Positions 1 to 7,784 of a stretch of DNA of 17,422 nt are shown here, piece by piece. Origin of the DNA: Desulfobulbus sp. Its GTDB lineage: Bacteria; Desulfobacterota; Desulfobulbia; Desulfobulbales; Desulfobulbaceae. The first letter of the stretch is position 1. Each line of letters opens with the position of its first letter. The position numbers and the translations under genes were made by a program. The notes under the pieces were generated by a model. That model saw only the letters and a list, made by a program, of their open reading frames with translations. It was not told the origin of the DNA and searched no databases. Location of the stretch: contig JAUWAH010000003.1 in assembly GCA_030602145.1 (NCBI GenBank), positions 1-17,422 on the forward strand. Direction: 5' to 3'.

Positions 1-869
1 CCCTCCTTGAGCACCATCTGGCTGCCTTCAATCTGCGCCAGGCCGGGATAGCCGCGGTCGACCACCCAAGACCAGGGCAGGGCGATCCAGCGGACCAGGG
101 AGGCGATCAAGTCAGCGGAAATCGACAGGCTCGACTGCCAGGCAAAGGCGATGTCGGCGAAGGCAACCTTGGCCATGGTGGCGACGATCACGCCGAGATT
201 GAAGCCGATCCCCCCCAACTGCGCCAGGATGAATGCCGGCCAGATGAGCAGGGCCGCCAGTTCCTTGCGTTGCCGGATGGAGCCGGCGAGAGCCGCCAGA
301 TCAAGGCGTTGCGTCCCGGTCATGGTCCGCGCCACCCGCCGGCGAAGACCATCCAGGATCCGCAGCAGCGCACGGCCGACAACGAGGTAGACCACGGTGG
401 ATTCCATGGGGATGCGCCGCAGTCTCCGATAGCCGAGCAACAGCCCCTGGACGGCGAGCACAACAAGCTGGAGACCGACAAAGAGGCCCAAATAGACCGC
501 CACGTTGACCGGGGTGGTGCCGGTGTAGAACAGCAGGGAGCCGGCCAGCCCGAAACCGGCCGCCAGGGCGCACAAAAAGATCAGCACCCTGGAGAGGACG
601 GTCACCTCCCGCCAGACGGCTCCCGGCAACGGCGCGCCGTCGTCCTGGTCGCGCCGATGCTGCAAGCGCCGCATGGTCAGCCATTTCCTCACCAGCAAAC
701 GGTGCGGCACCTCCTCGGCCCGACCCAGGTGCGGTTCGATCTTGGCCAGATAGATCATCCGGTCCCGCTTGACCAGGGCCGCCTCGCCGGCTGTGCGTCG
801 CACCGTCTCGTCGAGCTGAAAAAAATAGTGGAGATCGACCAGATCGGCAAGGGTCCACAGGGGTTTCAC
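1..869 (-). CDS. DUF2868 family integral membrane protein (C-terminus cut by window edge)
   Basis: The frame stays open from a GTG at 869 to the left edge, giving 289 visible codons, so the C-terminus is missing. A GGAG lies 8 nt upstream of the GTG (878-881). The first ~90 residues are charged and probably cytoplasmic (start MKPLWTLADLVDLHYFFQLD). Hydrophobic segments follow at about 93-115, 121-146 and 200-235. The stretch with FNLGVIVATMAKVAFADIAF and then AW..SL, PW and a late GYP..AQIEGSQ resembles the DUF2868 family, membrane proteins of unknown function that in other proteobacteria often sit beside a DUF3482 GTPase-like gene. That partner would lie outside the window if present. It follows the adenylate cyclase by 112 nt on the same strand. 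No catalytic function can be assigned. Confidence 0.72.
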   Translation of the reverse strand, partial: MKPLWTLADLVDLHYFFQLDETVRRTAGEAALVKRDRMIYLAKIEPHLGRAEEVPHRLLVRKWLTMRRLQHRRDQDDGAPLPGAVWREVTVLSRVLIFLCALAAGFGLAGSLLFYTGTTPVNVAVYLGLFVGLQLVVLAVQGLLLGYRRLRRIPMESTVVYLVVGRALLRILDGLRRRVARTMTGTQRLDLAALAGSIRQRKELAALLIWPAFILAQLGGIGFNLGVIVATMAKVAFADIAFAWQSSLSISADLIASLVRWIALPWSWVVDRGYPGLAQIEGSQMVLKE

Positions 870-915
870 GTCGGCAACTCCGTGCAGGGGGGCTGGCAGG
901 GATGTGGAGTTATGG

Positions 916-938
916 GGTTGGGCCAACCGGGCCGGTTG
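916..938. repeat. Overlapping palindromes in the cyclase/DUF2868 gap
   Basis: GGTTGG (916-921) and CCAACC (923-928) form one inverted repeat around a single base. CAACCGG (924-930) and CCGGTTG (932-938) form a second one sharing the CCAACC arm. The arms could bind a dimeric regulator or form two mutually exclusive hairpins in the transcript. There is no T-tract, so a simple intrinsic terminator is unlikely. Function is unproven. Confidence 0.4.
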
Positions 939-981
939 TCGCTGTCGGATCTCCGGGTTCGGCACTCCAATCGATACGGTT

Positions 982-2043
982 TCAATCCCGCCGGCGCCCC
1001 TCGAGAAAACAGGTGGATTGCCGCCCCTTGCCCTTCATTTCCACCCGAAGCGGGCAGGAAAAGACGAAGCGGTCAGAAAGATGGCGGTAGACCTCCGCCG
1101 AAACATTGATCCGCATCGGTTCCGACATGGCCTGCAACCGGGAGGCGATGTTGACGGTGTCGCCGAAGATATCGTAGAGGTATTTCTTCGAGCCGACGAT
1201 GCCGCCAACCACCGGGCCGCAATGGAGCCCGACCCGCACCTGCCAGCGCCGCTCGGCAGTGCGGTTGCGTTCGGCAAGATAGGCCACCATGTCCAAGGCG
1301 GCGATGGCCGCATCTTCCAGTTGTCGGCCGTTGGCTTCAGGAATGCCGGCGACGAACAGGTAGGCATCGCCGATGGTCTTCATCCGCTCGCAACGGTTGG
1401 CCTCGGCGATCCGGTCAAAGGCGGTGAACAGGGCATTCAGTTCGGCGATCAGGGTTTCCGGCGTCAGGACGGTGGCCGCGGCTGTGAACTGGACGATGTC
1501 GACGAAACAGACCGCCACCTCGGCGAACGATTGGGGTGCGCAGTCGCCCTTGGCCAACAGTTCGTCGGCGACCCGGGCCGGAAGGACATTGAGGAGCAGC
1601 GCCTCAGATTTCCGTTTTTCCAGTTCGAGCTGGCGGTTTTTTTCCGCCAGTTGCCGTTGCAGCCGGCAGAGCTTGAGATGGGTGGATATCCGTGCCAGGA
1701 CCTCAGCCGGGTGAAAGGGCTTGGTGATGTAGTCGACCCCGCCGGCGGCGAAACCGCTCAGTTTGTCGGCGGTGTTGTCCAGCGAGGAGATGAAAATGAC
1801 AGGGATCTCGCCACTCCCCTGCTCCTCCTGCAGCAGGCGGCAAAACTCGAAGCCGTCCATCTCCGGCATGAGGATATCAAGCAGAATAAGATCGGGCCGA
1901 TCCTGGCGCACCATCTGCAAGGCCTCCTTGCCGTGGGCGGCGAGCCGGACCGCGTAGCCTTCCCCGCTCAGCAGATGCTGGAGAATGCGCTGGTTGATGG
2001 GCGAATCCTCAACGACCAGGATGGCGGGCGCTTGCATGCTCAC
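982..2043 (-). CDS. Response regulator with class III adenylate cyclase output domain
   Basis: A soluble two-domain signalling enzyme of about 353 residues that should make cAMP from ATP under phosphorelay control. Receiver domain, residues ~7-125: acidic pair E12/D13, phosphoacceptor D56 in LLDILMPEMDG, K108 in TKPF. Next is a charged, probably coiled-coil linker (~127-148) ending in the LLLNVLP signature common before cyclase domains. The cyclase domain covers ~170-345. Metal aspartates are D182 (FVDIVQFT) and D226 (KTIGDAY). The adenine-selecting pair K222 and D291 (YDIFGDTVN) is that of adenylate rather than guanylate cyclases. Transition-state residues N298 and R302 (NIASR) are present, so the domain looks catalytically complete. 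The start chosen is a GTG at 2043 with GGTGAG 6 nt upstream; an ATG at 2037 and a TTG at 2073 are alternatives. The start lies 13 nt after the aroC stop, so translational coupling is likely. Confidence 0.92.
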   Translation of the reverse strand: MSMQAPAILVVEDSPINQRILQHLLSGEGYAVRLAAHGKEALQMVRQDRPDLILLDILMPEMDGFEFCRLLQEEQGSGEIPVIFISSLDNTADKLSGFAAGGVDYITKPFHPAEVLARISTHLKLCRLQRQLAEKNRQLELEKRKSEALLLNVLPARVADELLAKGDCAPQSFAEVAVCFVDIVQFTAAATVLTPETLIAELNALFTAFDRIAEANRCERMKTIGDAYLFVAGIPEANGRQLEDAAIAALDMVAYLAERNRTAERRWQVRVGLHCGPVVGGIVGSKKYLYDIFGDTVNIASRLQAMSEPMRINVSAEVYRHLSDRFVFSCPLRVEMKGKGRQSTCFLEGRRRD

Positions 2044-2056
2044 GGCGCGCTCACCC

Positions 2057-3151
2057 TCACAGTGGACTGACAAGCTGGCGCCCCCGCTGCTGGAGGGCCA
2101 GGTCGATGAGCACCAGGGCGGCCATGGCCTCGACGATCGGCACTGCCCGCGGCACCACGCAGGGATCGTGTCGCCCCTTGGCCGTCAGCGTCACCGGTTC
2201 GCCGTCGAAATCGGCAGTCTCCTGGGCCAGGCCGATGGTGGCCACCGGCTTGAACGCCACCCGGAAGACGATGGGCTCGCCGTTGCTGATCCCGCCCTGG
2301 ACACCTCCGCTGCGGTTGGTCCGGGTGCCCAGCCCCTGGCCTTTCCTGACGAAGGGATCGTTGTGGAGGCTGCCGCGCATCCGGGTGCCGGCAAAACCGG
2401 AGCCGATGTCGAACCCCTTGGTGGCCGGCAACGACAGCATGGCCTGGGCTAGCCGGGCCTCCAGCTTGTCGAACACCGGCTCGCCGAGGCCCACGGGCAC
2501 CCGGCGGCAGACGCAGGTCAGGACCCCGCCGACACTATCCTTGGCCGCCAGCACCTCCTTGATCAACTCCTCCATGCGATCGGCGGTCGGATCATCGGGG
2601 CAGCGAACCAGGCGGCGGTCGACCTCGGTCCGGTCAAGCCGCTCGATGTCCATCTCCGGAGCATCGATGTCGCCCACCGCGCTCACCCAGGCAACAATCT
2701 CGGTGCCGTAGGTTTCGCGCAGCCATTTCTCGGCGATGGCGCCGGCGGCAACCCGGCCGATGGTCTCGCGGGCACTGGAACGGCCGCCGCCGCTGGAGGC
2801 GCGGGTGCCGTACTTCATCTGGTAGGTGAAATCGGCGTGGGAGGGTCGGGGAATGCGGCTCATCTCACCGTAATCCTGGGGCCGCTGGTCCTTGTTGTTG
2901 ACCAGGAGCATGATCGGCGTGCCCAGGGTACGGCCGAACTCGGTGCCCGAGTAGATGATGACCTGGTCGGCCTCCTGGCGCGGGGTGGAGAGATCGCTTT
3001 GCCCCGGCCGCCGCCGGGAGAGCTGCGGCTGGATGTCCGCCTCGGTCAGTTCAAGGCCGGGCGGGCAGCCATCGACGATGGCGCCGACACCCTTGCAGTG
3101 CGATTCGCCGAAGGTGGTCACTCGGTAGAGGGTGCCGAGGGTGCTGGACAT
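2057..3151 (-). CDS. aroC: Chorismate synthase
   Basis: Converts 5-enolpyruvylshikimate-3-phosphate to chorismate, the last step of the shikimate pathway, using reduced FMN; cytoplasmic, tetrameric in the family. The 364 residues match the usual length. Family signatures are visible: [18 protein letters not shown] (15-32), [13 protein letters not shown] (46-58), [14 protein letters not shown] (102-115), the glycine/arginine-rich [10 protein letters not shown] (121-130), and near the C-terminus [16 protein letters not shown]. The ATG at 3151 is fixed by a strong AAAGGAG 5 nt upstream. No other aro gene is in the window. The downstream partner is the receiver-linked adenylate cyclase, an unusual neighbour that suggests shared transcription rather than shared function. 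Confidence 0.98.
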   Translation of the reverse strand: MSSTLGTLYRVTTFGESHCKGVGAIVDGCPPGLELTEADIQPQLSRRRPGQSDLSTPRQEADQVIIYSGTEFGRTLGTPIMLLVNNKDQRPQDYGEMSRIPRPSHADFTYQMKYGTRASSGGGRSSARETIGRVAAGAIAEKWLRETYGTEIVAWVSAVGDIDAPEMDIERLDRTEVDRRLVRCPDDPTADRMEELIKEVLAAKDSVGGVLTCVCRRVPVGLGEPVFDKLEARLAQAMLSLPATKGFDIGSGFAGTRMRGSLHNDPFVRKGQGLGTRTNRSGGVQGGISNGEPIVFRVAFKPVATIGLAQETADFDGEPVTLTAKGRHDPCVVPRAVPIVEAMAALVLIDLALQQRGRQLVSPL

Positions 3152-3156
3152 ATGGG

Positions 3157-3163
3157 CTCCTTT
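3157..3163 (-). promoter_or_regulatory. Ribosome binding site of aroC
   Basis: AAAGGAG on the minus strand, 5 nt before the ATG at 3151. It is one of the clearest Shine-Dalgarno sequences in the window and fixes the aroC start. Confidence 0.85.
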
Positions 3164-3227
3164 GTCAGGTGGATAGCTTGAAGTTGTTTAGACTGTTCGT
3201 CCAAGAGGAGCAAAGCAGACTGTCCTT

Positions 3228-3260
3228 TGCCCACCAGAAATTCAGTGTCATTGGTGGGCA
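3228..3260 (-). repeat. Inverted repeat downstream of the epimerase gene
   Basis: TGCCCACCA (3228-3236) and TGGTGGGCA (3252-3260) are perfect 9-base inverted arms around a 15-base loop, about 40 nt past the epimerase stop and about 75 nt before the aroC start. There is no T-tract after it on the minus strand, so it is not a canonical intrinsic terminator. It could stabilise the 3' end of the epimerase message, form part of the aroC leader, or be a protein site. Confidence 0.5.
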
Positions 3261-3299
3261 CGCAAACAAGGCGTCCCCCCATCCGCAGGCATCAGACCA

Positions 3300-4328
3300 T
3301 CAGACTGCAAACCGCTCAATATACCACTGCGCGGCCTTGTCCAGCCCATCCCGGACCGAATATTCCGGCCGGTAGCCCAGCCGCCGGCCGGCTTTGGAGA
3401 TGTCGGCCAGGGAGTGGCGGACATCGCCGGCGCGGAAGTCGCGGTGGATGGGTTCGGCCCGAACCGCGGCCGGCACACGCACCGCCACCCGCTCCCGAAT
3501 GAGGCGGTAGAGTTCGTTGAGGCTGGTGCGCTCGCCGAAGGCGACGTTGTAGACCTGATCGGCCGCCTCGTCGCCGGCGGTGGCAGCGAGGATGTTGGCC
3601 TGGACGCAGTTGTCGATGAAGCAGAAGTCGCGGCTGGTTTCGCCGTCACCGTTGATGTAGACCGGCTCCCCCTTGAGCAGGCCGGCACACCAGTTGGGGA
3701 TGACGGCGGCATAGGCGCCGGCCGGGTCCTGGCGTCGGCCGAAGATGTTGAAGTAGCGCAGGCCGATGGTGGCGAATCCGTAGGTGCGGGCAAAAACCGA
3801 TGCATACAGTTCGTTGACCAGTTTGGTCACCGCATACGGCGACAGCGGGTTGCCGATCCTCTCCTCCACCTTGGGCAGGTCGGGATGATCCCCATAGGTC
3901 GAACTGGAGGCGGCGTAAACCATTCTGCGCACCCCGGCGTCCCGTGCCGCCACCAGCATGTTGACAAAGCCGCTGATGTTGGTTTCGTTGGTGGTGAGGG
4001 GGTCCTCGATGGAACGGGGCACCGAGCCGAGCGCCGCCTGGTGGAGCACGTAGTCCACCCCGGCGCAGGCCGCCCGACAGGTGGCGAGGTCGCGGATATC
4101 GCCGCGGATGAATCGGAAACGCTGCCAGGCCGTGGCGGCCACTGTCCGTTCCACCTCGTCCAGGTTGTGCTGATGACCGGTGGCGAAGTTGTCGAGGCCG
4201 ACCACATACTGGCCCAGGTCGAGCAGGGTTTCCAGGAGGTTGGAGCCGATGAAGCCGGCAACGCCGGTCACCAGCCAGGTGGCCGGCTGCTGCCGGAGCA
4301 GGGCCATTCGTTCCTCATAGGGGATCAT
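3300..4328 (-). CDS. wbpP: UDP-N-acetylhexosamine 4-epimerase (WbpP/TviC type)
   Basis: An extended short-chain dehydrogenase/reductase of 342 residues that should interconvert UDP-GlcNAc and UDP-GalNAc (or their uronic acids) with bound NAD+, supplying sugars for surface polysaccharide. Seen: N-terminal NAD-binding [13 protein letters not shown] (21-33), [15 protein letters not shown] (45-59), [15 protein letters not shown] (96-110), the [13 protein letters not shown] block, and the catalytic YAVTK (Y165, K169). The extra ~18 residues before the Rossmann motif and the GSVPRS and [12 protein letters not shown] blocks resemble WbpP of Pseudomonas aeruginosa and TviC of the Vi antigen pathway more than GalE. 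The ATG at 4328 has only a weak purine stretch upstream. It stands alone without a polysaccharide cluster, so the exact substrate is inferred. Confidence 0.9.
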   Translation of the reverse strand: MIPYEERMALLRQQPATWLVTGVAGFIGSNLLETLLDLGQYVVGLDNFATGHQHNLDEVERTVAATAWQRFRFIRGDIRDLATCRAACAGVDYVLHQAALGSVPRSIEDPLTTNETNISGFVNMLVAARDAGVRRMVYAASSSTYGDHPDLPKVEERIGNPLSPYAVTKLVNELYASVFARTYGFATIGLRYFNIFGRRQDPAGAYAAVIPNWCAGLLKGEPVYINGDGETSRDFCFIDNCVQANILAATAGDEAADQVYNVAFGERTSLNELYRLIRERVAVRVPAAVRAEPIHRDFRAGDVRHSLADISKAGRRLGYRPEYSVRDGLDKAAQWYIERFAV

Positions 4329-4462
4329 TTGCCTGTTTTCCTGTGGGTTGATTTAGTGTAGGCTTGCGGTGTCCCGCCGGTGGATCCGGTTGGATAATAG
4401 CCGTGACCGCGTTCAGCGTCAATGGCGACAACAGTCTGCATCCAAACCCTTGGCACCCTTTC

Positions 4463-5596
4463 ATGCCGCCCATCCGCAAGATCATTCACGTCGACATGGA
4501 TGCCTTCTTCGCCTCGGTCGAGCAGCGGGACCGCCCCGAGTTACAGGGACGGCCGGTGATCGTCGGCGGATCGCCCGATGGCCGGGGTGTGGTGGCGGCC
4601 TGCTCCTACGAGGCCCGTGCCTTCGGCATCCGTTCGGCCATGCCCAGTGGACGCGCCCACCAACTCTGCCCGCAGGCTGTGTTCCTCAAACCCAGGATGG
4701 CCCGCTACCAGGAGGTGTCGCGGCTCATCATGGACATTTTCCGCAGGTACACGCCCTTGGTGGAGCCGCTCTCGGTGGACGAGGCCTTCCTCGATGTCAC
4801 CGACAACCTGGCGGGCGAACCATCGGCCACCCGGCTCGCCGAGGCCATCCGCGCCGACATCCGTGCCGCCACCGGCCTCACCGCCTCGGCCGGCGTCTCC
4901 TACAACAAGTTCCTGGCCAAGATCGCCTCCGGGCATCAAAAACCCGACGGCCTCACCGTCATCCCCCCGGAACGGGCCGCCTCCTTTCTCGCTGTCCTGC
5001 CGATCGGTGCCTTCTACGGCGTCGGCCGGATGACCGAGCGGACCATGCACGCCCACTCCATCCGCACCGGCGCCGACCTGCTCCGCTGTTCCCGTCAGCA
5101 CCTGGTGGAGTTGTTCGGCAAGGCAGGGCTCTTCTTCCACGACATGGCCCGGGGGATCGATCCCCGCCCGCTGCAGCCGGTTCGGGTACGTAAGTCCATC
5201 GGCGCAGAAACGACCCTGCTCGCCGACATCCTCGATGATGCCCGGGTGCGCGCAGTGCTCGCCGACCTGGTTTTGCGGGTGTCCCGGCTGCTCACCGACA
5301 AAAAAACCGGCGGCCGCACCCTGACCCTGAAGGTCCGCTACAGCGACTTCACCACCATTACCCGCTCCTGCACCACCGGAGAAGGCTTCTTCGACGCCAC
5401 CGACATCGAGTCCAGCCTGCCCCGATTGCTGGCCGCCACCGAGGCCGGACGCCGCAGGATCCGGCTCTTGGGGATCACCGTGGCCAACCTGTACCCGGAG
5501 AGGGAATCCCGAAAATTGCGGATGCGGCAGCTTGTCCTGCCGTTTGCGCCACCCCGATCCAAGACGACTCCGAGTTGGACATCGTCGCCAAAGTGA
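4463..5596 (+). CDS. dinB: DNA polymerase IV (Y-family translesion polymerase)
   Basis: Error-prone translesion polymerase of 377 residues. The start MPPIRKIIHVDMDAFFASVE aligns with the N-terminus of Escherichia coli Pol IV, so the ATG at 4463 was chosen over the frame's upstream GTG (4403) and TTG (4364); no good Shine-Dalgarno precedes it. Catalytic carboxylates are D11 and D106/E107 (LSVDEAFLDVT), with the steric-gate position in DAFF (F16). Also visible: SYEARAFGIRSAMPSGRA in the fingers, SAGVSYNKFLAKIAS in the palm, and IGAFYGVGRMTE in the thumb region. A little-finger domain follows, and QLVLPF close to the C-terminus fits a sliding-clamp-binding peptide. The gene is divergent from the epimerase; I found no convincing LexA box in the gap, so SOS control cannot be claimed. 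Confidence 0.97.
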   Translation: MPPIRKIIHVDMDAFFASVEQRDRPELQGRPVIVGGSPDGRGVVAACSYEARAFGIRSAMPSGRAHQLCPQAVFLKPRMARYQEVSRLIMDIFRRYTPLVEPLSVDEAFLDVTDNLAGEPSATRLAEAIRADIRAATGLTASAGVSYNKFLAKIASGHQKPDGLTVIPPERAASFLAVLPIGAFYGVGRMTERTMHAHSIRTGADLLRCSRQHLVELFGKAGLFFHDMARGIDPRPLQPVRVRKSIGAETTLLADILDDARVRAVLADLVLRVSRLLTDKKTGGRTLTLKVRYSDFTTITRSCTTGEGFFDATDIESSLPRLLAATEAGRRRIRLLGITVANLYPERESRKLRMRQLVLPFAPPRSKTTPSWTSSPK

Positions 5597-5626
5597 TAGT
5601 CTGGATAATGGGGAGATGCGCCCGGA

Positions 5627-6169
5627 TCAGGGTGCCAGAACGGCCTTGGCCCGACGCTTGCGGTTGAGAAAAAAGAGGATGCGCAGCGACAGCCAGTAGG
5701 TGACCGCCCCGGCGACCGCGCCGACCACGATGCTGCCGAAGGTCAGCGGAATGATAATCTCCTTGCCCAGGGCGACGAAGGCCATGAACTGTTCGCCGAC
5801 CTGGAACATGTTGAGCGTTGCCAGCTTGGCGCAAATATTGATCAACTCGTTGTAGACGGTGGTGACCGACGGACCGCCGAGCAACAGGTAGCCCACCCAG
5901 TAATTGAAGGTATAGATGGGGGGAATGGTGACCGGGTTGGTAATCCAGGCCGGAACGATCGCTGCAGGACGGTTCAGGTTGAGGAAGGTGGCAAAGATGG
6001 CACCGAGGAACATCTGGATGCCGACGGTTGGCGTGAAAGCAATAAAGACCCCCAGGGCAAAGCCGCCGGCAATGGCCTTCGACGATCCGCGCAACCTGGT
6101 CAGCCAGCGGATCGCCGGCCGGAGCCGGAAGAAGTAATTTCGGCTGCGATTGAAAAAAAGCTTTGCCAT
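5627..6169 (-). CDS. DUF2062 family membrane protein
   Basis: A protein of about 180 residues with a basic N-terminus (MAKLFFNRSRNYFFRLRP) and several hydrophobic segments: about 33-62 (AIAGGFALGVFIAFTPTVGI onward), 68-100 and 135-165. The hallmark ITNPVTIPPIYTFNYWVG and the earlier FTPTVGIQ are characteristic of DUF2062, a family of small inner-membrane proteins of unknown function. The C-terminus is strongly basic (FFLNRKRRAK). The ATG at 6169 fits the family start; an ATG at 6214 in the same frame would add 15 residues without a better ribosome site. It converges on dinB with a 30-nt gap and no visible terminator. No role can be assigned. Confidence 0.85.
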   Translation of the reverse strand: MAKLFFNRSRNYFFRLRPAIRWLTRLRGSSKAIAGGFALGVFIAFTPTVGIQMFLGAIFATFLNLNRPAAIVPAWITNPVTIPPIYTFNYWVGYLLLGGPSVTTVYNELINICAKLATLNMFQVGEQFMAFVALGKEIIIPLTFGSIVVGAVAGAVTYWLSLRILFFLNRKRRAKAVLAP

Positions 6170-6360
6170 AGTGCTGAAGCAGGTATGGTGGCAACGCGGT
6201 GCACCCCTCGTCATGAGGAGTTACGGCGGCGGTGCAAGGTCGTCGGATTCATTAAAAACCATCTGTCCCGGAATAACAAGTCCGGTTGGCGGCAATCGAA
6301 GAATTGACGCAACCCTTGGCAAATCCCTTCATTGAACACGCCCGGAGTCATCGTCCCGCC

Positions 6361-7677
6361 ATGACCACCCCCTTCCAATCAGTCAGCAGCGACACGGAGG
6401 CCACCGGTCAGCGACCCCGCGTGCTGGTGGCGGGCGGCGGCGCCGCCGGTCTGATGGCTGCCGGCCAGGCTGCGCTGGCCGGCGCCGAGGTGATCATTCT
6501 GGAAAAAATGGATCGGCCCGGCCGCAAGCTCCGGATCACCGGCAAGGGCCGCTGCAACCTGACCAATGTCGCGCCCCTGTCTGAATTCCTCGGTCACTTC
6601 GGCGCCACCGGCCCCTTCCTTCGCCAAACCTTCCACCGCTTTTTCACCGATGAGTTGCTGGTCTTTTTCCGGGAACTGGGGCTTGAGATGGTGTTCGAAC
6701 GCGGCGGCCGCGTCTTCCCGGCCTCGGGCAAGGCGCCCGAGGTCGTGGCGGTGCTGTTGGACTGGCTCCACCGCTGCGGGGTGATCGTGCGCACCGGTGT
6801 CACCGTCGACCGGCTCATAATCGACAACGGTGCGGTGGCCGGCGTTATCTGCGGCGGAGAGGTTATCGACTGCACGGCCCTGATCCTGGCCACCGGCGGG
6901 GCCTCCTACCCGCTCACCGGTTCCACCGGCGATGGGTACCGGCTGGCCAAGCAGGCGGGCCATCGGATCGTGCCCATCCGCCCGGCCCTGGTACCGCTAG
7001 TCACCGGGGGAGATTGGGCTGCCAGCGCCGCCGGCCTGCAACTGCGCAATATCCGGGTGGATCTGTTCATCGACGGCAAGAAGCGGACCGAGGCCTTTGG
7101 CGAGCTGGCCTTCATGGAGTTTGGCCTCAGCGGCCCGGTCATCCTCACTCTGAGCGGCCGGGTTGTCGATGCACTGGCCGATGGGCGAAAAGTCCACCTG
7201 GTGCTGGATCTCAAGCCTGCCCTTGACGACAAAAAGCTCGACACCCGCCTGATCAGGGATCTTGAACAGCGGAGCCAGGAACCGCTGGCCAGCATGCTCC
7301 GCGGCCTGGTGCCCAAGGAACTGGTAACCATTGCTCTGGCAGCCACCGGGTTGAACGGTGAACGGCTGGCCGGCACCCTTCGTAGTGAGGAACGCAGGCG
7401 GCTGCGCCACTGGCTGAAGAATTGGCGACTGCCCATCGTTGGCCACCGGCCGCTGGCCGAGGCCATCGTCACCGCCGGCGGGGTCGATACCCGCGAGGTC
7501 GATCCCCGCACCCTGGCCTCACGGCTGGTTCGGGGCCTCTATTTCGCCGGCGAAGTCCTCGATCTCCAGGCCGACACCGGCGGTTACAACCTCCAGGCCG
7601 CCTTTTCCACCGGCTGGCTGGCCGGCCGGACGGCGGGGGCCACCGCGGCTCGAACGAAACAAAGGCCTCAGGGTTGA
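6361..7677 (+). CDS. BaiN/YhiN (HI0933-type) family FAD-dependent oxidoreductase
   Basis: A flavoprotein of 438 residues. N-terminal dinucleotide-binding motif VLVAGGGAAGLMAA (21-34) is followed by the family signature GRKLRITGKGRCNLTN (54-69), which distinguishes the HI0933/YhiN group. Internal LILATGGASYPLTGSTGDGY and C-terminal LYFAGEVLDLQADTGGYNLQ complete the FAD site. Members are annotated as NAD(P)/FAD-dependent or aminoacetone-oxidase-like enzymes, and BaiN acts in bile acid metabolism in Clostridium; the substrate here is unknown. The start MTTPFQSV at 6361 leaves about 20 residues before the Rossmann motif; a TTG at 6286 in frame is less likely. It is the first of three plus-strand genes, each separated by 100-200 nt, so co-transcription is uncertain. 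Confidence 0.93.
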   Translation: MTTPFQSVSSDTEATGQRPRVLVAGGGAAGLMAAGQAALAGAEVIILEKMDRPGRKLRITGKGRCNLTNVAPLSEFLGHFGATGPFLRQTFHRFFTDELLVFFRELGLEMVFERGGRVFPASGKAPEVVAVLLDWLHRCGVIVRTGVTVDRLIIDNGAVAGVICGGEVIDCTALILATGGASYPLTGSTGDGYRLAKQAGHRIVPIRPALVPLVTGGDWAASAAGLQLRNIRVDLFIDGKKRTEAFGELAFMEFGLSGPVILTLSGRVVDALADGRKVHLVLDLKPALDDKKLDTRLIRDLEQRSQEPLASMLRGLVPKELVTIALAATGLNGERLAGTLRSEERRRLRHWLKNWRLPIVGHRPLAEAIVTAGGVDTREVDPRTLASRLVRGLYFAGEVLDLQADTGGYNLQAAFSTGWLAGRTAGATAARTKQRPQG

Positions 7678-7784
7678 AATGAGAGACATGCGCATCGACA
7701 CCGCCCGGGGCTTACTGCGTCACCCGGCAAAGCAAATGGGACCCAACCAAACCATGTCCACGCCGACCACAACCACTTTCTGCC

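Noticed and set aside
270..1109. Plus-strand open frame (279 codons) opposite the DUF2868 gene
   Set aside because: The composition is low-complexity and lacks motifs, while the minus strand encodes a membrane protein with family-like sequence.
904..2070. Long plus-strand open frame (388 codons) opposite the adenylate cyclase gene
   Set aside because: It is antisense to a gene with all class III cyclase and receiver motifs; its translation is Gly/Asp/Gln-rich with no domain, as expected from the reverse frame of GC-rich coding DNA.
3414..4361. Plus-strand open frame (315 codons) opposite the epimerase gene
   Set aside because: The opposite strand encodes a clear WbpP/TviC-type epimerase; this frame shows no motifs and is a codon-bias shadow.
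4329..4462. LexA operator upstream of dinB
   Set aside because: Neither CTGT-N8-ACAG nor a GGTT/ACC-type deltaproteobacterial box can be read in the gap; only a partial -10-like GATAAT is present.
5475..6194. Minus-strand frame overlapping the DUF2062 gene and the end of dinB
   Set aside because: It overlaps two convincing genes and reads as shifted-frame sequence.
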